Of a DNA stretch of 64,000 nucleotides, positions 25,697 through 33,703 are shown one piece after another. A model generated the notes under the pieces. That model was given only the letters and a program-made list of their open reading frames with translations. It was not told the DNA's origin and ran no database searches. The position numbers were made by a program, and so were the translations under genes. The stretch's first letter is position 1; each line of letters opens with the position of its first letter. The DNA comes from Bacteroides caecimuris (GTDB lineage Bacteria > Bacteroidota > Bacteroidia > Bacteroidales > Bacteroidaceae): NCBI RefSeq assembly GCF_001688725.2, contig NZ_CP015401.2, positions 2,790,001-2,854,000 of the forward strand, given 5' to 3'.

Positions 25697-25939
25697 ATGA
25701 AGTTATTATCAAAAGAAATGTTTGCAAGTGAAATAAGGCAATATGTACATCATGACAATTATGATGCTATAGAAATTGCCCAATACGCCTTTTTATGCTA
25801 TTCTGATTATATAATTACAGATGAAAAGTTGAAAGAGGTCGTCTATGAAATAATGATGATGGATGCTGATTCATGCATGGAAATGGATAGAATCGAGCTT
25901 GTCAATTACATAGAAAATATGCTTTGTATTAAAATATAA
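25697..25939 (+). CDS. hypothetical small cassette protein
   Basis: 80 residues, very acidic and helical (several Met, Asp, Glu; MMMDADSCMEMD). No family recognised. Lies between sites E and F, so it is a single-gene cassette. Confidence 0.65.
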   Translation: MKLLSKEMFASEIRQYVHHDNYDAIEIAQYAFLCYSDYIITDEKLKEVVYEIMMMDADSCMEMDRIELVNYIENMLCIKI

Positions 25940-25947
25940 AATATCAC

Positions 25948-25995
25948 TAACACGCACCTCAATCGCCAGAAATGGCGATTAGCTGCCAAACATTA
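25948..25995 (+). repeat. cassette site F
   Basis: TAACAC start, strong inner stem AATCGCCA/TGGCGATT (25961-25968, 25973-25980) with GAAA loop, short outer pairing GCA/TGC, CATTA end. The 3' end is the left boundary of the second duplicated cassette. Confidence 0.7.
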
Positions 25996-26013
25996 ATATT
26001 AAAAGGAAACACT

Positions 26014-26619
26014 ATGATACCTGATAAATTGAAAGATGATTTTAATTCATTGAGAAATATGTTTGATGAATTGAAAAGAGAAATTGATAAGAATGTTGTA
26101 AGGGAAGAGAATTACAAAGGTGAGTTCTACGAAATATCCCCTTATTCTTATCAAAGAAACAGGTTTAAGCAAGGGAAAATAGTTGGAAATGTAACTTCTC
26201 TCAAAACAACTAATAACCTATTTACTTATTATTTCGATGTAAAAAATCAAATTATAGAAATCCGAGAGGGCTTGGAACTTAAAAATCAATTCTATTACAC
26301 CTTTTTCATTTATGAAAAGGAACTTATGAAAACTATTGCATATGATAATAGCAAACGTATTGTGAATGTCCGATATTATCAATATGGAAGTAATGGTAAA
26401 ATAGAGAAAATGTATTCAAAGGGTTCTCGTGGAAGTAGAGAAGAAACATATTTTTATGAAAATGACCGCCTACAAAAAATAGTTATAAGACAATTTGATA
26501 GAAATGATATTGAACAGGATACGTTACAACATTCATTTGATTATAAACCTAATGGAGAATTAAAATCTATTATTCTTTCGACAGAATTATATTCTGAAAC
26601 AATCTATCAGGAAACATAA
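26014..26619 (+). CDS. hypothetical cassette protein, duplicated (copy 2)
   Basis: Identical 201-residue product to the gene at 23713-24318. The shared DNA runs from CATTA at 25991 to CATTA at 26671-26675 (680-bp period), against 23690 to 24370-24374 for copy 1. The flanks differ immediately outside these points. The unit copied was therefore exactly one gene plus its downstream site. Confidence 0.78.
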   Translation: MIPDKLKDDFNSLRNMFDELKREIDKNVVREENYKGEFYEISPYSYQRNRFKQGKIVGNVTSLKTTNNLFTYYFDVKNQIIEIREGLELKNQFYYTFFIYEKELMKTIAYDNSKRIVNVRYYQYGSNGKIEKMYSKGSRGSREETYFYENDRLQKIVIRQFDRNDIEQDTLQHSFDYKPNGELKSIILSTELYSETIYQET

Positions 26620-26628
26620 ATTTAATAT

Positions 26629-26675
26629 TAACAAGACGGGATAACGGACTAACGCCGTTCCCCGTCAAACCATTA
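26629..26675 (+). repeat. cassette site G
   Basis: Same sequence as site C: outer GACGGG/CCCGTC, inner AACGG/CCGTT, CCATTA end. Identity to site C stops within two bases of CATTA. Confidence 0.78.
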
Positions 26676-26684
26676 TAAAACAAT

Positions 26685-27278
26685 ATGTATATCAAAGAAC
26701 TATCGAAAGGAATAAAAATAAAAGGTTTTAAAAAGAATAGCTTAACTTGGTTATGCCAATGTGATCCTTTTGTTTATATGTTCAGAATTGAACCAGGCAA
26801 ATATTGTGATAAAAATTGGCAATATTATACTTTGGAGATAGGAATCTATTCTTCAGATGTTTTTGCTTTGTGTTGGGGTAAAGTGCCAAAGGGTAAAAGT
26901 GTAAAAAATACAGATTGTTGTTTGAGAGGTAGCATTTCTGATTTCTTTCAAGAAAATGGCGACATTGAATTTTATGAAGATGTAGATGTAAAGGAATTAC
27001 AAGAAAGAATAAATTTCTTAATTGAAAAAGATATTATTCCTTTCTTTAATAAAATAAAATCATTTGAAAAGCTATATAGAATAATGCTTTTCTACGAAGA
27101 AAAGGCTATTCAACAAGAATTGCATCAAATATATATTGCTTGTATTGAATATATAATGAATAAAAAAAATGATGCTTTAATACGATTAGAGAAAATCAAT
27201 AATCAAGTATGGAAGAAGAAGGCACAAGAAGTAATAATGAGAATGACTAACAAACAACTAAGTGCTGAAAACAATTAG
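26685..27278 (+). CDS. DUF4304-like hypothetical cassette protein
   Basis: 197 residues, Lys/Glu-rich, no signal peptide. The N-terminal half (GFKKNSLTWLCQCD, YYTLEIGIYSS) resembles DUF4304 proteins, which are found among polymorphic-toxin immunity candidates; the match is by eye only. The stop codon TAG at 27276-27278 lies in the right arm of site H, so the C-terminal residues KQLSAENN are site-encoded. Confidence 0.65.
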   Translation: MYIKELSKGIKIKGFKKNSLTWLCQCDPFVYMFRIEPGKYCDKNWQYYTLEIGIYSSDVFALCWGKVPKGKSVKNTDCCLRGSISDFFQENGDIEFYEDVDVKELQERINFLIEKDIIPFFNKIKSFEKLYRIMLFYEEKAIQQELHQIYIACIEYIMNKKNDALIRLEKINNQVWKKKAQEVIMRMTNKQLSAENN

Positions 27279-27291
27279 TTGCAACCCATTA
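27248..27291 (+). repeat. cassette site H, overlapping the gene end
   Basis: TAACAA start, outer stem CAACTAA/TTAGTTG (27255-27261, 27275-27281), little inner pairing, CCATTA end. The right arm supplies the stop codon of the upstream gene. Confidence 0.6.
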
Positions 27292-27313
27292 TCATCAATT
27301 TGAAATTGACATT

Positions 27314-27691
27314 ATGAACTGGTATATTTATTGGTATTTTACAATTAGGTATTTCTTCTGGGGATTACTTGGATATGGTAGAGCTGGAAATAACATTGGC
27401 TTTTTGTTTTTCCATCTCCCATTTATTGCATTGATAATGGCACTGATAGCACCAATCCATTTTGTTCATGAAGCCAAATACGTTGCTTTCCTATCTGTTT
27501 CCATCTTATTTATGCTTATAAATGAAATCGTATTTTGGGATGATACAAAAAGATACCGAAGATGGGACAACCATTACAGGAACAATAACACCAACAGGAA
27601 GAATTGGTTTTTTGTTGCTATCTCTATAATAGGCATAGTAGGTTGGCTTTTTCTCCCGCTTCTACTTAAAGACTATTATACCAATAGGTAA
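27314..27691 (+). CDS. integral membrane protein, cassette
   Basis: 125 residues with three predicted membrane helices (about 5-20, 28-75 as two, and 97-117) and a charged loop rich in Asn and Arg (YRNNNTNRKN). No family recognised. Confidence 0.65.
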   Translation: MNWYIYWYFTIRYFFWGLLGYGRAGNNIGFLFFHLPFIALIMALIAPIHFVHEAKYVAFLSVSILFMLINEIVFWDDTKRYRRWDNHYRNNNTNRKNWFFVAISIIGIVGWLFLPLLLKDYYTNR

Positions 27692-27701
27692 ATTGAGTTT
27701 A

Positions 27702-27747
27702 TAACAAAGCGTGATAACGCCTACCAGCATTCCACGCTATCCCATTA
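27702..27747 (+). repeat. cassette site I
   Basis: TAACAA start, outer stem AGCGTG/CACGCT (27708-27713, 27733-27738), inner AACGC/GCATT with one mismatch (27716-27720, 27727-27731), CCATTA end. Confidence 0.74.
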
Positions 27748-27761
27748 CTAACAATAGTGAG

Positions 27762-28229
27762 ATGAATAAAACAGTTCAATCCATAGTATTATTGACAGCT
27801 TTCAGTGCTTTGCTGATAGCCATTACATTATTTTGTGGTGGCTTAGGCTTTGGTCGTCTGTTCGGTATATATGGCATTATGGAATATTGTCTTTTGGGTA
27901 TGCTTGTAATCATAGATATACTGGTAATCTACAAGGTCTATAAACTATATGCAATGCAACTTAAAACCATAATGTTATTGTTGGGCTTGGAAGGTTGCTC
28001 TATCCTTTTGTGGCTTGCCTTTATCTGTATAGACCAAAGTTTATTGGATTGGCAAATTACAAACTTCATATTGCAAGCTGTTTGTTTAGACGGCTTCACG
28101 GGAGATGAACGAGGATTGAATATGCTTGCAGTCTTATGTGGTATTGTTTATCCCCTTATTGGGATTGGGTGTTTATTCACCGGATTGGGATTTGTAAATA
28201 AGTTAGTAACAACGAAAGATAGCATCTGA
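27762..28229 (+). CDS. integral membrane protein, cassette
   Basis: 155 residues, four predicted membrane helices (about 6-28, 38-60, 66-90, 125-147). ATG at 27762 is preferred over an upstream in-frame start that would lie within site I. Stop codon TGA (28227-28229) lies in the loop of site J. No family recognised. Confidence 0.68.
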   Translation: MNKTVQSIVLLTAFSALLIAITLFCGGLGFGRLFGIYGIMEYCLLGMLVIIDILVIYKVYKLYAMQLKTIMLLLGLEGCSILLWLAFICIDQSLLDWQITNFILQAVCLDGFTGDERGLNMLAVLCGIVYPLIGIGCLFTGLGFVNKLVTTKDSI

Positions 28230-28252
28230 CGGTGTTCCTTTCCAAGCCATTA
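28207..28252 (+). repeat. cassette site J, linking two genes
   Basis: TAACAA start, outer stem GAAAG/CTTTC (28214-28218, 28238-28242), inner AGCATC/GGTGTT with two G-T pairs, CCATTA end. The site contains the upstream stop, and its last base is the A of the next gene's ATG. Confidence 0.68.
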
Positions 28253-28713
28253 TGAATAATAAAGGAATAAAAAATACAGATAACTATTTTGAACGAGTGA
28301 AGCAACGTGCCAACCGGACGAATTACAGATACTATTTTTTTGACTACCTATATTTCAAGGGAGAGGTTTGGGGCAAGAAGATAGGACGGATGTCAGGTTT
28401 TATACTGCTGTTTTGGTATTGGTGGTGGATAGTAGTTCTGCCCGGCAACTTTCTCCTGATTAACAGTGTACCGCAATGGTCGTCCTTACATCTTGGCTAT
28501 TTAGGTGCAATGTTTTTGCTTATTTGTGTATTTATTCTTGCACGATACAGGAAAGCCCGTGTACAGGCATTGTTGAACCGCTACCGCCGCTCTAAGCATA
28601 TCAGCGCGGTACAGGCATATTTTCTGTTCCTGCTGCCCTTTGTACTTTTCTTCTTAGAAACATGGCTGTTCGATGAATGGGGGTGGACGGATTGCGTGAG
28701 GTGGAACAAATGA
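28252..28713 (+). CDS. integral membrane protein, cassette
   Basis: 153 residues; basic N-terminus then three predicted membrane helices (about 44-64, 75-95, 122-140), with Trp/Tyr-rich segment FWYWWWIVV. The start ATG begins on the final base of site J, so 5' untranslated sequence is wholly site-derived. G+C is higher than in the preceding cassettes, suggesting a different source. Confidence 0.68.
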   Translation: MNNKGIKNTDNYFERVKQRANRTNYRYYFFDYLYFKGEVWGKKIGRMSGFILLFWYWWWIVVLPGNFLLINSVPQWSSLHLGYLGAMFLLICVFILARYRKARVQALLNRYRRSKHISAVQAYFLFLLPFVLFFLETWLFDEWGWTDCVRWNK

Positions 28714-28758
28714 TATGTCATTCATATATAAAACATCAGATATGGAACAACGAGTTCA

Positions 28759-28805
28759 TAACAAGGAAAGTTAACTCCTAAACGGAGTTCCTTTCCAACC
28801 CACTA
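28759..28805 (+). repeat. cassette site K
   Basis: TAACAA start, outer stem GGAAAG/CTTTCC (28765-28770, 28791-28796), perfect inner AACTCC/GGAGTT (28773-28778, 28784-28789), variant end CCACTA. The last clear site of the array. Confidence 0.75.
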
Positions 28806-28820
28806 ATAATAATTGAGAGC

Positions 28821-29255
28821 ATGAAAACAGTTATATCATTATTCTTTTTATTGTTGCCCCTAATACAAGGTTGCGGGTTCGTATATGAACAGCATCTTAC
28901 CGGAAACTACTACTTGATAGCGGTAGATACCAAAGATGATATGGACGTGTGTTATCACAGGCAGAAAGATGATAATGCACCCTATACGGGAATAACCGGA
29001 GCAAATGTTTATGCAGTGGGATATGACGATGAATTTATTCTTGTCAAGGCATATCGTGCTTTGAGGGACAGCATGGGCGTTTCCTTACAGCGTTATGACA
29101 AGAATACAACCGAATATTACATCATTCCCGTAAATAACGCACAAGAAGCATGGGAAGCACAAGAAAACAAATTCGGGGCACTCAGTAAAAAGGACTTTGA
29201 AGCTAAACGAAAAGAACTGGGAGTACCAGATGATATAACTTTCAAGAGGCTATAA
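28821..29255 (+). CDS. putative lipoprotein
   Basis: 144 residues with a lipoprotein signal peptide ending LIQGC (Cys18), then GFVYEQHLTGNYYLIAVD. The mature part resembles DUF3997-like small lipoproteins (by eye). Expected to be anchored in the envelope. First gene of a run of three without intervening sites (28821-30201), so this cassette may hold several genes or have lost its sites. Confidence 0.7.
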   Translation: MKTVISLFFLLLPLIQGCGFVYEQHLTGNYYLIAVDTKDDMDVCYHRQKDDNAPYTGITGANVYAVGYDDEFILVKAYRALRDSMGVSLQRYDKNTTEYYIIPVNNAQEAWEAQENKFGALSKKDFEAKRKELGVPDDITFKRL

Positions 29256-29286
29256 TATATTATTAACGAGAAAAAAGCAATGAACC

Positions 29287-29796
29287 ATGATACACTGGAT
29301 AAAGAAACTGTTCGGGATAAGATGCTCCGAACAGATAACGGAAGAGTTGATAGAGCGTCTTCCTGCCGATAAACTCTGCCGGAAATATATCGACGGAGAA
29401 CTGGCAAGCGATATGGAGAGCGAAGTATTCGACTGCATAATGTGCGCGGTGGAACTGCACGCGGAGGTCATCAACGGCGGTTTCAACCAATACTACTACA
29501 ATTCCGGTGGCGAACGTGCGCAAAAAGCCGAGGACACCTTTGTCAAGCTCGGAGCAGACCGGATCGCTGATGTCGTGAAACGAGCCAACAACCAATATGC
29601 CGCCAACCGGGATGAACTGCAATCGGTATGGGACGGAACGAAGGAAGGATTCGCCCACGGGTATAAAGAGAAGCTCTTTGATGCCTTCGATGATGAGTAC
29701 TATGCCTTTATGAAGAATGACCGGCAACTCTACACGATGATAGGCACATACATCAAACAGCATCCGCAGGAGTTTCTCACAGGAATGACCGAGTGA
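29287..29796 (+). CDS. DUF4375 (DMP19-like) protein
   Basis: 169 residues. The signature VINGGFNQYYYNSGGE (about 61-76) is the core of the DUF4375/DMP19 family; DMP19 is known as a DNA-mimic protein in Neisseria, while Bacteroidota members often sit among immunity genes. 31 bases after the lipoprotein gene, same strand. Confidence 0.82.
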   Translation: MIHWIKKLFGIRCSEQITEELIERLPADKLCRKYIDGELASDMESEVFDCIMCAVELHAEVINGGFNQYYYNSGGERAQKAEDTFVKLGADRIADVVKRANNQYAANRDELQSVWDGTKEGFAHGYKEKLFDAFDDEYYAFMKNDRQLYTMIGTYIKQHPQEFLTGMTE

Positions 29797-29826
29797 TATT
29801 CAACATGATATTGTTACCCGAAGGAC

Positions 29827-30201
29827 ATGATAGATTATCTGTATTATCGGTTTTATAGATTGTGGCTTTGTTCCTCTTTAGCAGAGGGAGCCGCATTTAT
29901 GGCTATGCTTCTATTTTCGGTCATACTGAGTACCAACGTATTGACCGTATGGGGGATGCTGACCCGATACGGCATTGTCGCATATCCCTCCGATATTCAG
30001 TATTATATTATCGAGGGCGGCATTATTGCCTTGTTGAGCTGGCGGTTCTTTTTCAGGAAACGTTACGACAGGATTATAGCCAGATATGACGATGAAAGCC
30101 CAGTGCAACGCAAATCCGGTGCATGGGTTCTTGCGCTGTATGTAGTGTCTACCATTGCCGTTTTCTTCTTGGAAGCGTTGCAACGGCAAGGAAAAATATG
30201 A
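29827..30201 (+). CDS. integral membrane protein
   Basis: 124 residues with three predicted membrane helices (about 18-45, 58-75, 97-117) and a basic loop FRKRYDRIIARYDDE. No family recognised. Last small gene of the array. Confidence 0.65.
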   Translation: MIDYLYYRFYRLWLCSSLAEGAAFMAMLLFSVILSTNVLTVWGMLTRYGIVAYPSDIQYYIIEGGIIALLSWRFFFRKRYDRIIARYDDESPVQRKSGAWVLALYVVSTIAVFFLEALQRQGKI

Positions 30202-30212
30202 CCGTGTTGGGA

Positions 30213-30231
30213 TTTTCGGCAAGATTTGGAA
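30213..30231 (+). repeat. 19-bp direct repeat, left copy
   Basis: TTTTCGGCAAGATTTGGAA; the copy at 31150-31168 differs at one base. The pair brackets the AraC gene, 937 bp apart. Confidence 0.65.
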
Positions 30232-30274
30232 CTGCTTGTTACTTTATAAACCCGATATTTGCCGCAAAAACAAC

Positions 30275-31144
30275 ATGATGAGATTGACAGCCCTGCTACG
30301 GCACACAGCCGATATATATCCCATACATTCCGCAAGTCTGCAAAGCATAACGGACAAGGCGGAAGAACTTGTAAAGAAACGTTACTCCGTAAGCCGTATG
30401 GTACGCGAAATGGAGAGTTTCGCCCATGATACAGAGGTGCTGCGCCTGATTGTCAGCACATTCAAATCCATTCCTGTCCAGCCTACATTGAAAATGCGTG
30501 ACTATAAGCCTTACATGGCTCTTGTGGCATGCTCGCCTGAAGATTTTGCATTCTGCTACCTGTGCAATGACCTCGTAGCCGTCTATGAAACGGAGTGCCG
30601 GACACCGGAACTGATGTTTTTCTGCGACCTGCTCCGCTGCATGAGGGGACGCTCCTATCTTAACTGTGTGACCAACCGGGTGTGCGACTACTTTTTCAGG
30701 GCGCGCCGTGACACCCTCCGCCATATCTCCAGCCCTCTGAAGGAATCTGAAATGCAATATGCGGAAAGCCGTCTGAAAGAACTGGAAGAAGCGGTCTTCC
30801 GCCTGAAAGTGAAGATGTATAAGTGGCACACCTTTACAGCAGAGGAGCTGGCAGGGATGTGTGGCATGAGCTATTCCCATTTCCGAAGCCGTTTTGAAGA
30901 ATATTACGGCTGTTCCGCGACCGACTGGCTCCGGCAGGAGCGCATAAGCCGTATCAAGGAAGACCTTTCCTACCGTCCCGAACTTGCCCTGAAGGAAGTG
31001 GCTGAACGCAACCGGTTCCTCTCTGCAAGTAATTTTTCCGACTTCTGCAACCAGCAGGTTCTCAAGACACCCGGAGAACTGAAAAAAGAGGGATATGAGG
31101 AATGGTGCGAGAGAAGGATGAAATACTGGAACAGTGAATCATGA
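30275..31144 (+). CDS. AraC-family transcriptional regulator
   Basis: 289 residues. The C-terminal third has the two helix-turn-helix units of AraC proteins (FTAEELAGMCGMSYSHFRSR, then ALKEVAERNRFLSASNFSDF). The N-terminal 180 residues are not a recognisable cupin and may be a Bacteroides-specific sensor. It ends the array and is bracketed by a 19-bp direct repeat, so it may itself be a mobile unit. Target genes unknown. Confidence 0.85.
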   Translation: MMRLTALLRHTADIYPIHSASLQSITDKAEELVKKRYSVSRMVREMESFAHDTEVLRLIVSTFKSIPVQPTLKMRDYKPYMALVACSPEDFAFCYLCNDLVAVYETECRTPELMFFCDLLRCMRGRSYLNCVTNRVCDYFFRARRDTLRHISSPLKESEMQYAESRLKELEEAVFRLKVKMYKWHTFTAEELAGMCGMSYSHFRSRFEEYYGCSATDWLRQERISRIKEDLSYRPELALKEVAERNRFLSASNFSDFCNQQVLKTPGELKKEGYEEWCERRMKYWNSES

Positions 31145-31149
31145 GCGCG

Positions 31150-31168
31150 TTTCCGGCAAGATTTGGAA
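31150..31168 (+). repeat. 19-bp direct repeat, right copy
   Basis: TTTCCGGCAAGATTTGGAA, one mismatch to the copy at 30213-30231. Confidence 0.65.
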
Positions 31169-31374
31169 GATGCGGCTATGACGGCACGCATATTCCTGAC
31201 AAATGAGAGATTCAGCAATTATTATATACACGGCTTATGAGATACTGGAAAATTTAAAGTCGATTGACCCACTATTATACTCTAAATTGACCCATCAAAA
31301 AAATATTAGATTTAAATAAAGAAAAATGCATTTTAACCCGGGTCATTTTCAATTATAATAATCTACAATATATA

Positions 31375-32148
31375 CTATTTCTTTTTAGCATTAATCTTTC
31401 TTACAGAATCCCCGGTAAGTTCAATCTTGTGTGCTGTATGTACAATTCTGTCCAGGATTGCGTCAGCTACTGTAGGATCACCAATTGCATCATACCAGCT
31501 TTCGACAGGAAGTTGTGATGTTATTATGATTGATTTTAATCCGTGTCTGTCTTCTATTATTTCCATAAGGATTGACCTTTCCCTGGCATCCAGTCCTATA
31601 AGAAACAGATCGTCAAGAATCAGCAGTTGACACTTTTCTATTTTTTTCATCTCAGATTCTATAGTGCCCTTGTTTTTGGCAATTTTAAGCTGTCCCATAA
31701 GCTTTGACGCATTTGAATACAAAGTCTTTATTCCATTCTTACATGCCTCATATCCTATGGCTGAAGCTATATAGCTTTTACCTGTACCGGAGCTTCCCGT
31801 GATGAAAACATTCTGTCCGTCTCTTATAAAATCAAGAGATGCAAGTCTCTCAAGCTGGTTACGGTCAAGGTTACGTTTTATGGTATAGTCTATTTTTTCC
31901 ATATATGCCTTATATCTGAAGTTTGCAGACTTTATCAGTCTCTCAATGCTTACATTGCGTCTGTAATCATATTCGCTTTCAAGAAGCCATTTAAGAAACT
32001 CATCGTTTGTCATACCATCAGAGGATGTGGTCCTGCAGTCATTTCTATATGTTTCAAGCATACCGTAAAAACGTAACTTGGAGAGTAGTTCCATTATTCT
32101 GTCCATATTTTTTCCGACAGTTCTGCTTGTTTTATTATTACTTGTCAT
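31375..32148 (-). CDS. istB: IS21-family helper ATPase IstB
   Basis: 257 residues, identical to the product of 16302-17075. Walker A GSSGTGKS and Walker B LLILDDLF intact. Start overlaps the istA end by 11 bases. Confidence 0.96.
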   Translation of the reverse strand: MTSNNKTSRTVGKNMDRIMELLSKLRFYGMLETYRNDCRTTSSDGMTNDEFLKWLLESEYDYRRNVSIERLIKSANFRYKAYMEKIDYTIKRNLDRNQLERLASLDFIRDGQNVFITGSSGTGKSYIASAIGYEACKNGIKTLYSNASKLMGQLKIAKNKGTIESEMKKIEKCQLLILDDLFLIGLDARERSILMEIIEDRHGLKSIIITSQLPVESWYDAIGDPTVADAILDRIVHTAHKIELTGDSVRKINAKKK

Positions 32149-33703
32149 TTTTATCCATGTTTTTAGAGTTAAAATAATCCTTGCCTCTGAGATTTCTGTG
32201 TTTGGGGGTAAGTTCTGGAGCCTGTCCCTCCATCTGTACATGATACTTCTCATCTTCCCTGTTTACCAGAATACTTTCAAGTTCGTTGTATCCGAACATA
32301 CCGAATTCCATTGCCACCTGACATGAAAGAACCACCCTGTCATGTCCGAAACGCTCCACAAGACTTAATATGCCATCGGCTGAACGTACGGCCTGGACCG
32401 GATATTTCTTGGCAACGGCCACACGCTTTATGTACTCTTCCAATACCGGATCAATTTCACATGCCTTGCGGTATATATCATCCATTCTGATTCTGTATTC
32501 ATGTGGCACTCCCGAAAGTTTGTGGGACGGTTTTTCTGAATAAGTGAAAGGTGTATCATCCTTTCGATGTGTCGTTATGTGTCTGAACTTATGATATATC
32601 TCCACTGTGTCCCCATCATACAGTAATTCTACAGTATCGCCGATATACTCTTTAGGAACACTGTAATAGTGATTGTTAAGCGATACATAACTGTTTCTCA
32701 TGACAGTTGCCGTTTTCCGGCTTTTTGATATAAATTTTGTTGCCGGCAATGTATGCAGCCTGTCTTTCTCGACCTCGAGGAAACGTTCCCGACGGCTGTA
32801 GTTGCGATTGTACATCTTTCGGCTGTTCAACGCATCCGTATGCTTCATTATTTCTATGTTCAAGGCTTCAAGATCATTGAATTTCAATCCCGTCATCTTT
32901 GAATACACCTCCCTGTAGAGCAGTCTTACAGCATTCTCAACCAGAGCTTTGTCTTTAGGCTTTCGTACTCTTGCCGGGAAGACAACACATCCATAATGGT
33001 CTGCAAATGCAGCAAAGTCGTCATTGATTACAGGTTCAACACCTCCAGGCTTTGTTACGGCTGATCTCAGGTTGTCTGGAACTATGGCATTGGGGACACC
33101 TCCAAAATAATGGAAAGCATTTTCACATGCCTGGATAAGGTGTTCTTTCTTTTGTGATGGTACAGCCTCGTAATAGGTAATCTGGCTGCATGGAAGTATG
33201 GCGGCAAATACTTCTACGGGAACCTTATTGCCTGTTCTTTCGTATGAGAGATAAAGTTTGTCACCGGCAAAATCCACATACATCTGATCACCGGCTATAT
33301 GATCTATGCGTCCAACAGGAATCTTTACTTCCCTTTCTCGTCTGATATACAAACAAAAAGAACAGTAGCTGTAACCTTGTGGACGATTTTTAAGATATTC
33401 CTCATACAAGGACCTTCTTGTTGTCCCACGGACCTTAAGTCGTTTCATGTAATCAGGTATACGTTCTTGAAGATACTTATACTCTGCAGATCCAGACGAT
33501 TCTTTGTCAGTCTCCGTACCGAAAAGCTCATGCAGATGCTGCTCGTCCATTTTCAACAGACGCTCAAGTTCTATACCCATATCTTCGTATATACGGATAT
33601 AACGTTTGACTGTATTACGTGAAACAAGGAGAGAAGAACTGATACCGCGGATACTCATTCCTGACTGATAACACCGCAGTATGTGCTTGATTCTTATTTT
33701 CAT
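32138..33703 (-). CDS. istA: IS21-family transposase IstA
   Basis: 521 residues, intact helix-turn-helix and DDE core. It differs from the copy at 14747-16312 only by Glu for Gly in YRKACxIDP. Near-identity of the two elements means either recent duplication or gene conversion and makes homologous inversion of the enclosed block possible. Confidence 0.96.
   Translation of the reverse strand: MKIRIKHILRCYQSGMSIRGISSSLLVSRNTVKRYIRIYEDMGIELERLLKMDEQHLHELFGTETDKESSGSAEYKYLQERIPDYMKRLKVRGTTRRSLYEEYLKNRPQGYSYCSFCLYIRREREVKIPVGRIDHIAGDQMYVDFAGDKLYLSYERTGNKVPVEVFAAILPCSQITYYEAVPSQKKEHLIQACENAFHYFGGVPNAIVPDNLRSAVTKPGGVEPVINDDFAAFADHYGCVVFPARVRKPKDKALVENAVRLLYREVYSKMTGLKFNDLEALNIEIMKHTDALNSRKMYNRNYSRRERFLEVEKDRLHTLPATKFISKSRKTATVMRNSYVSLNNHYYSVPKEYIGDTVELLYDGDTVEIYHKFRHITTHRKDDTPFTYSEKPSHKLSGVPHEYRIRMDDIYRKACEIDPVLEEYIKRVAVAKKYPVQAVRSADGILSLVERFGHDRVVLSCQVAMEFGMFGYNELESILVNREDEKYHVQMEGQAPELTPKHRNLRGKDYFNSKNMDKNDK

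Noticed and set aside
23651..28805. CRISPR array
   Set aside because: Repeats are not identical, lie between genes of hundreds of bases and lack regular spacers; they are shape-conserved, not sequence-conserved.
21185..28805. Classical integron
   Set aside because: The recombinase is co-directional with the array, I do not see the extra IntI segment, and site ends are CATTA, not GTTRRRY.
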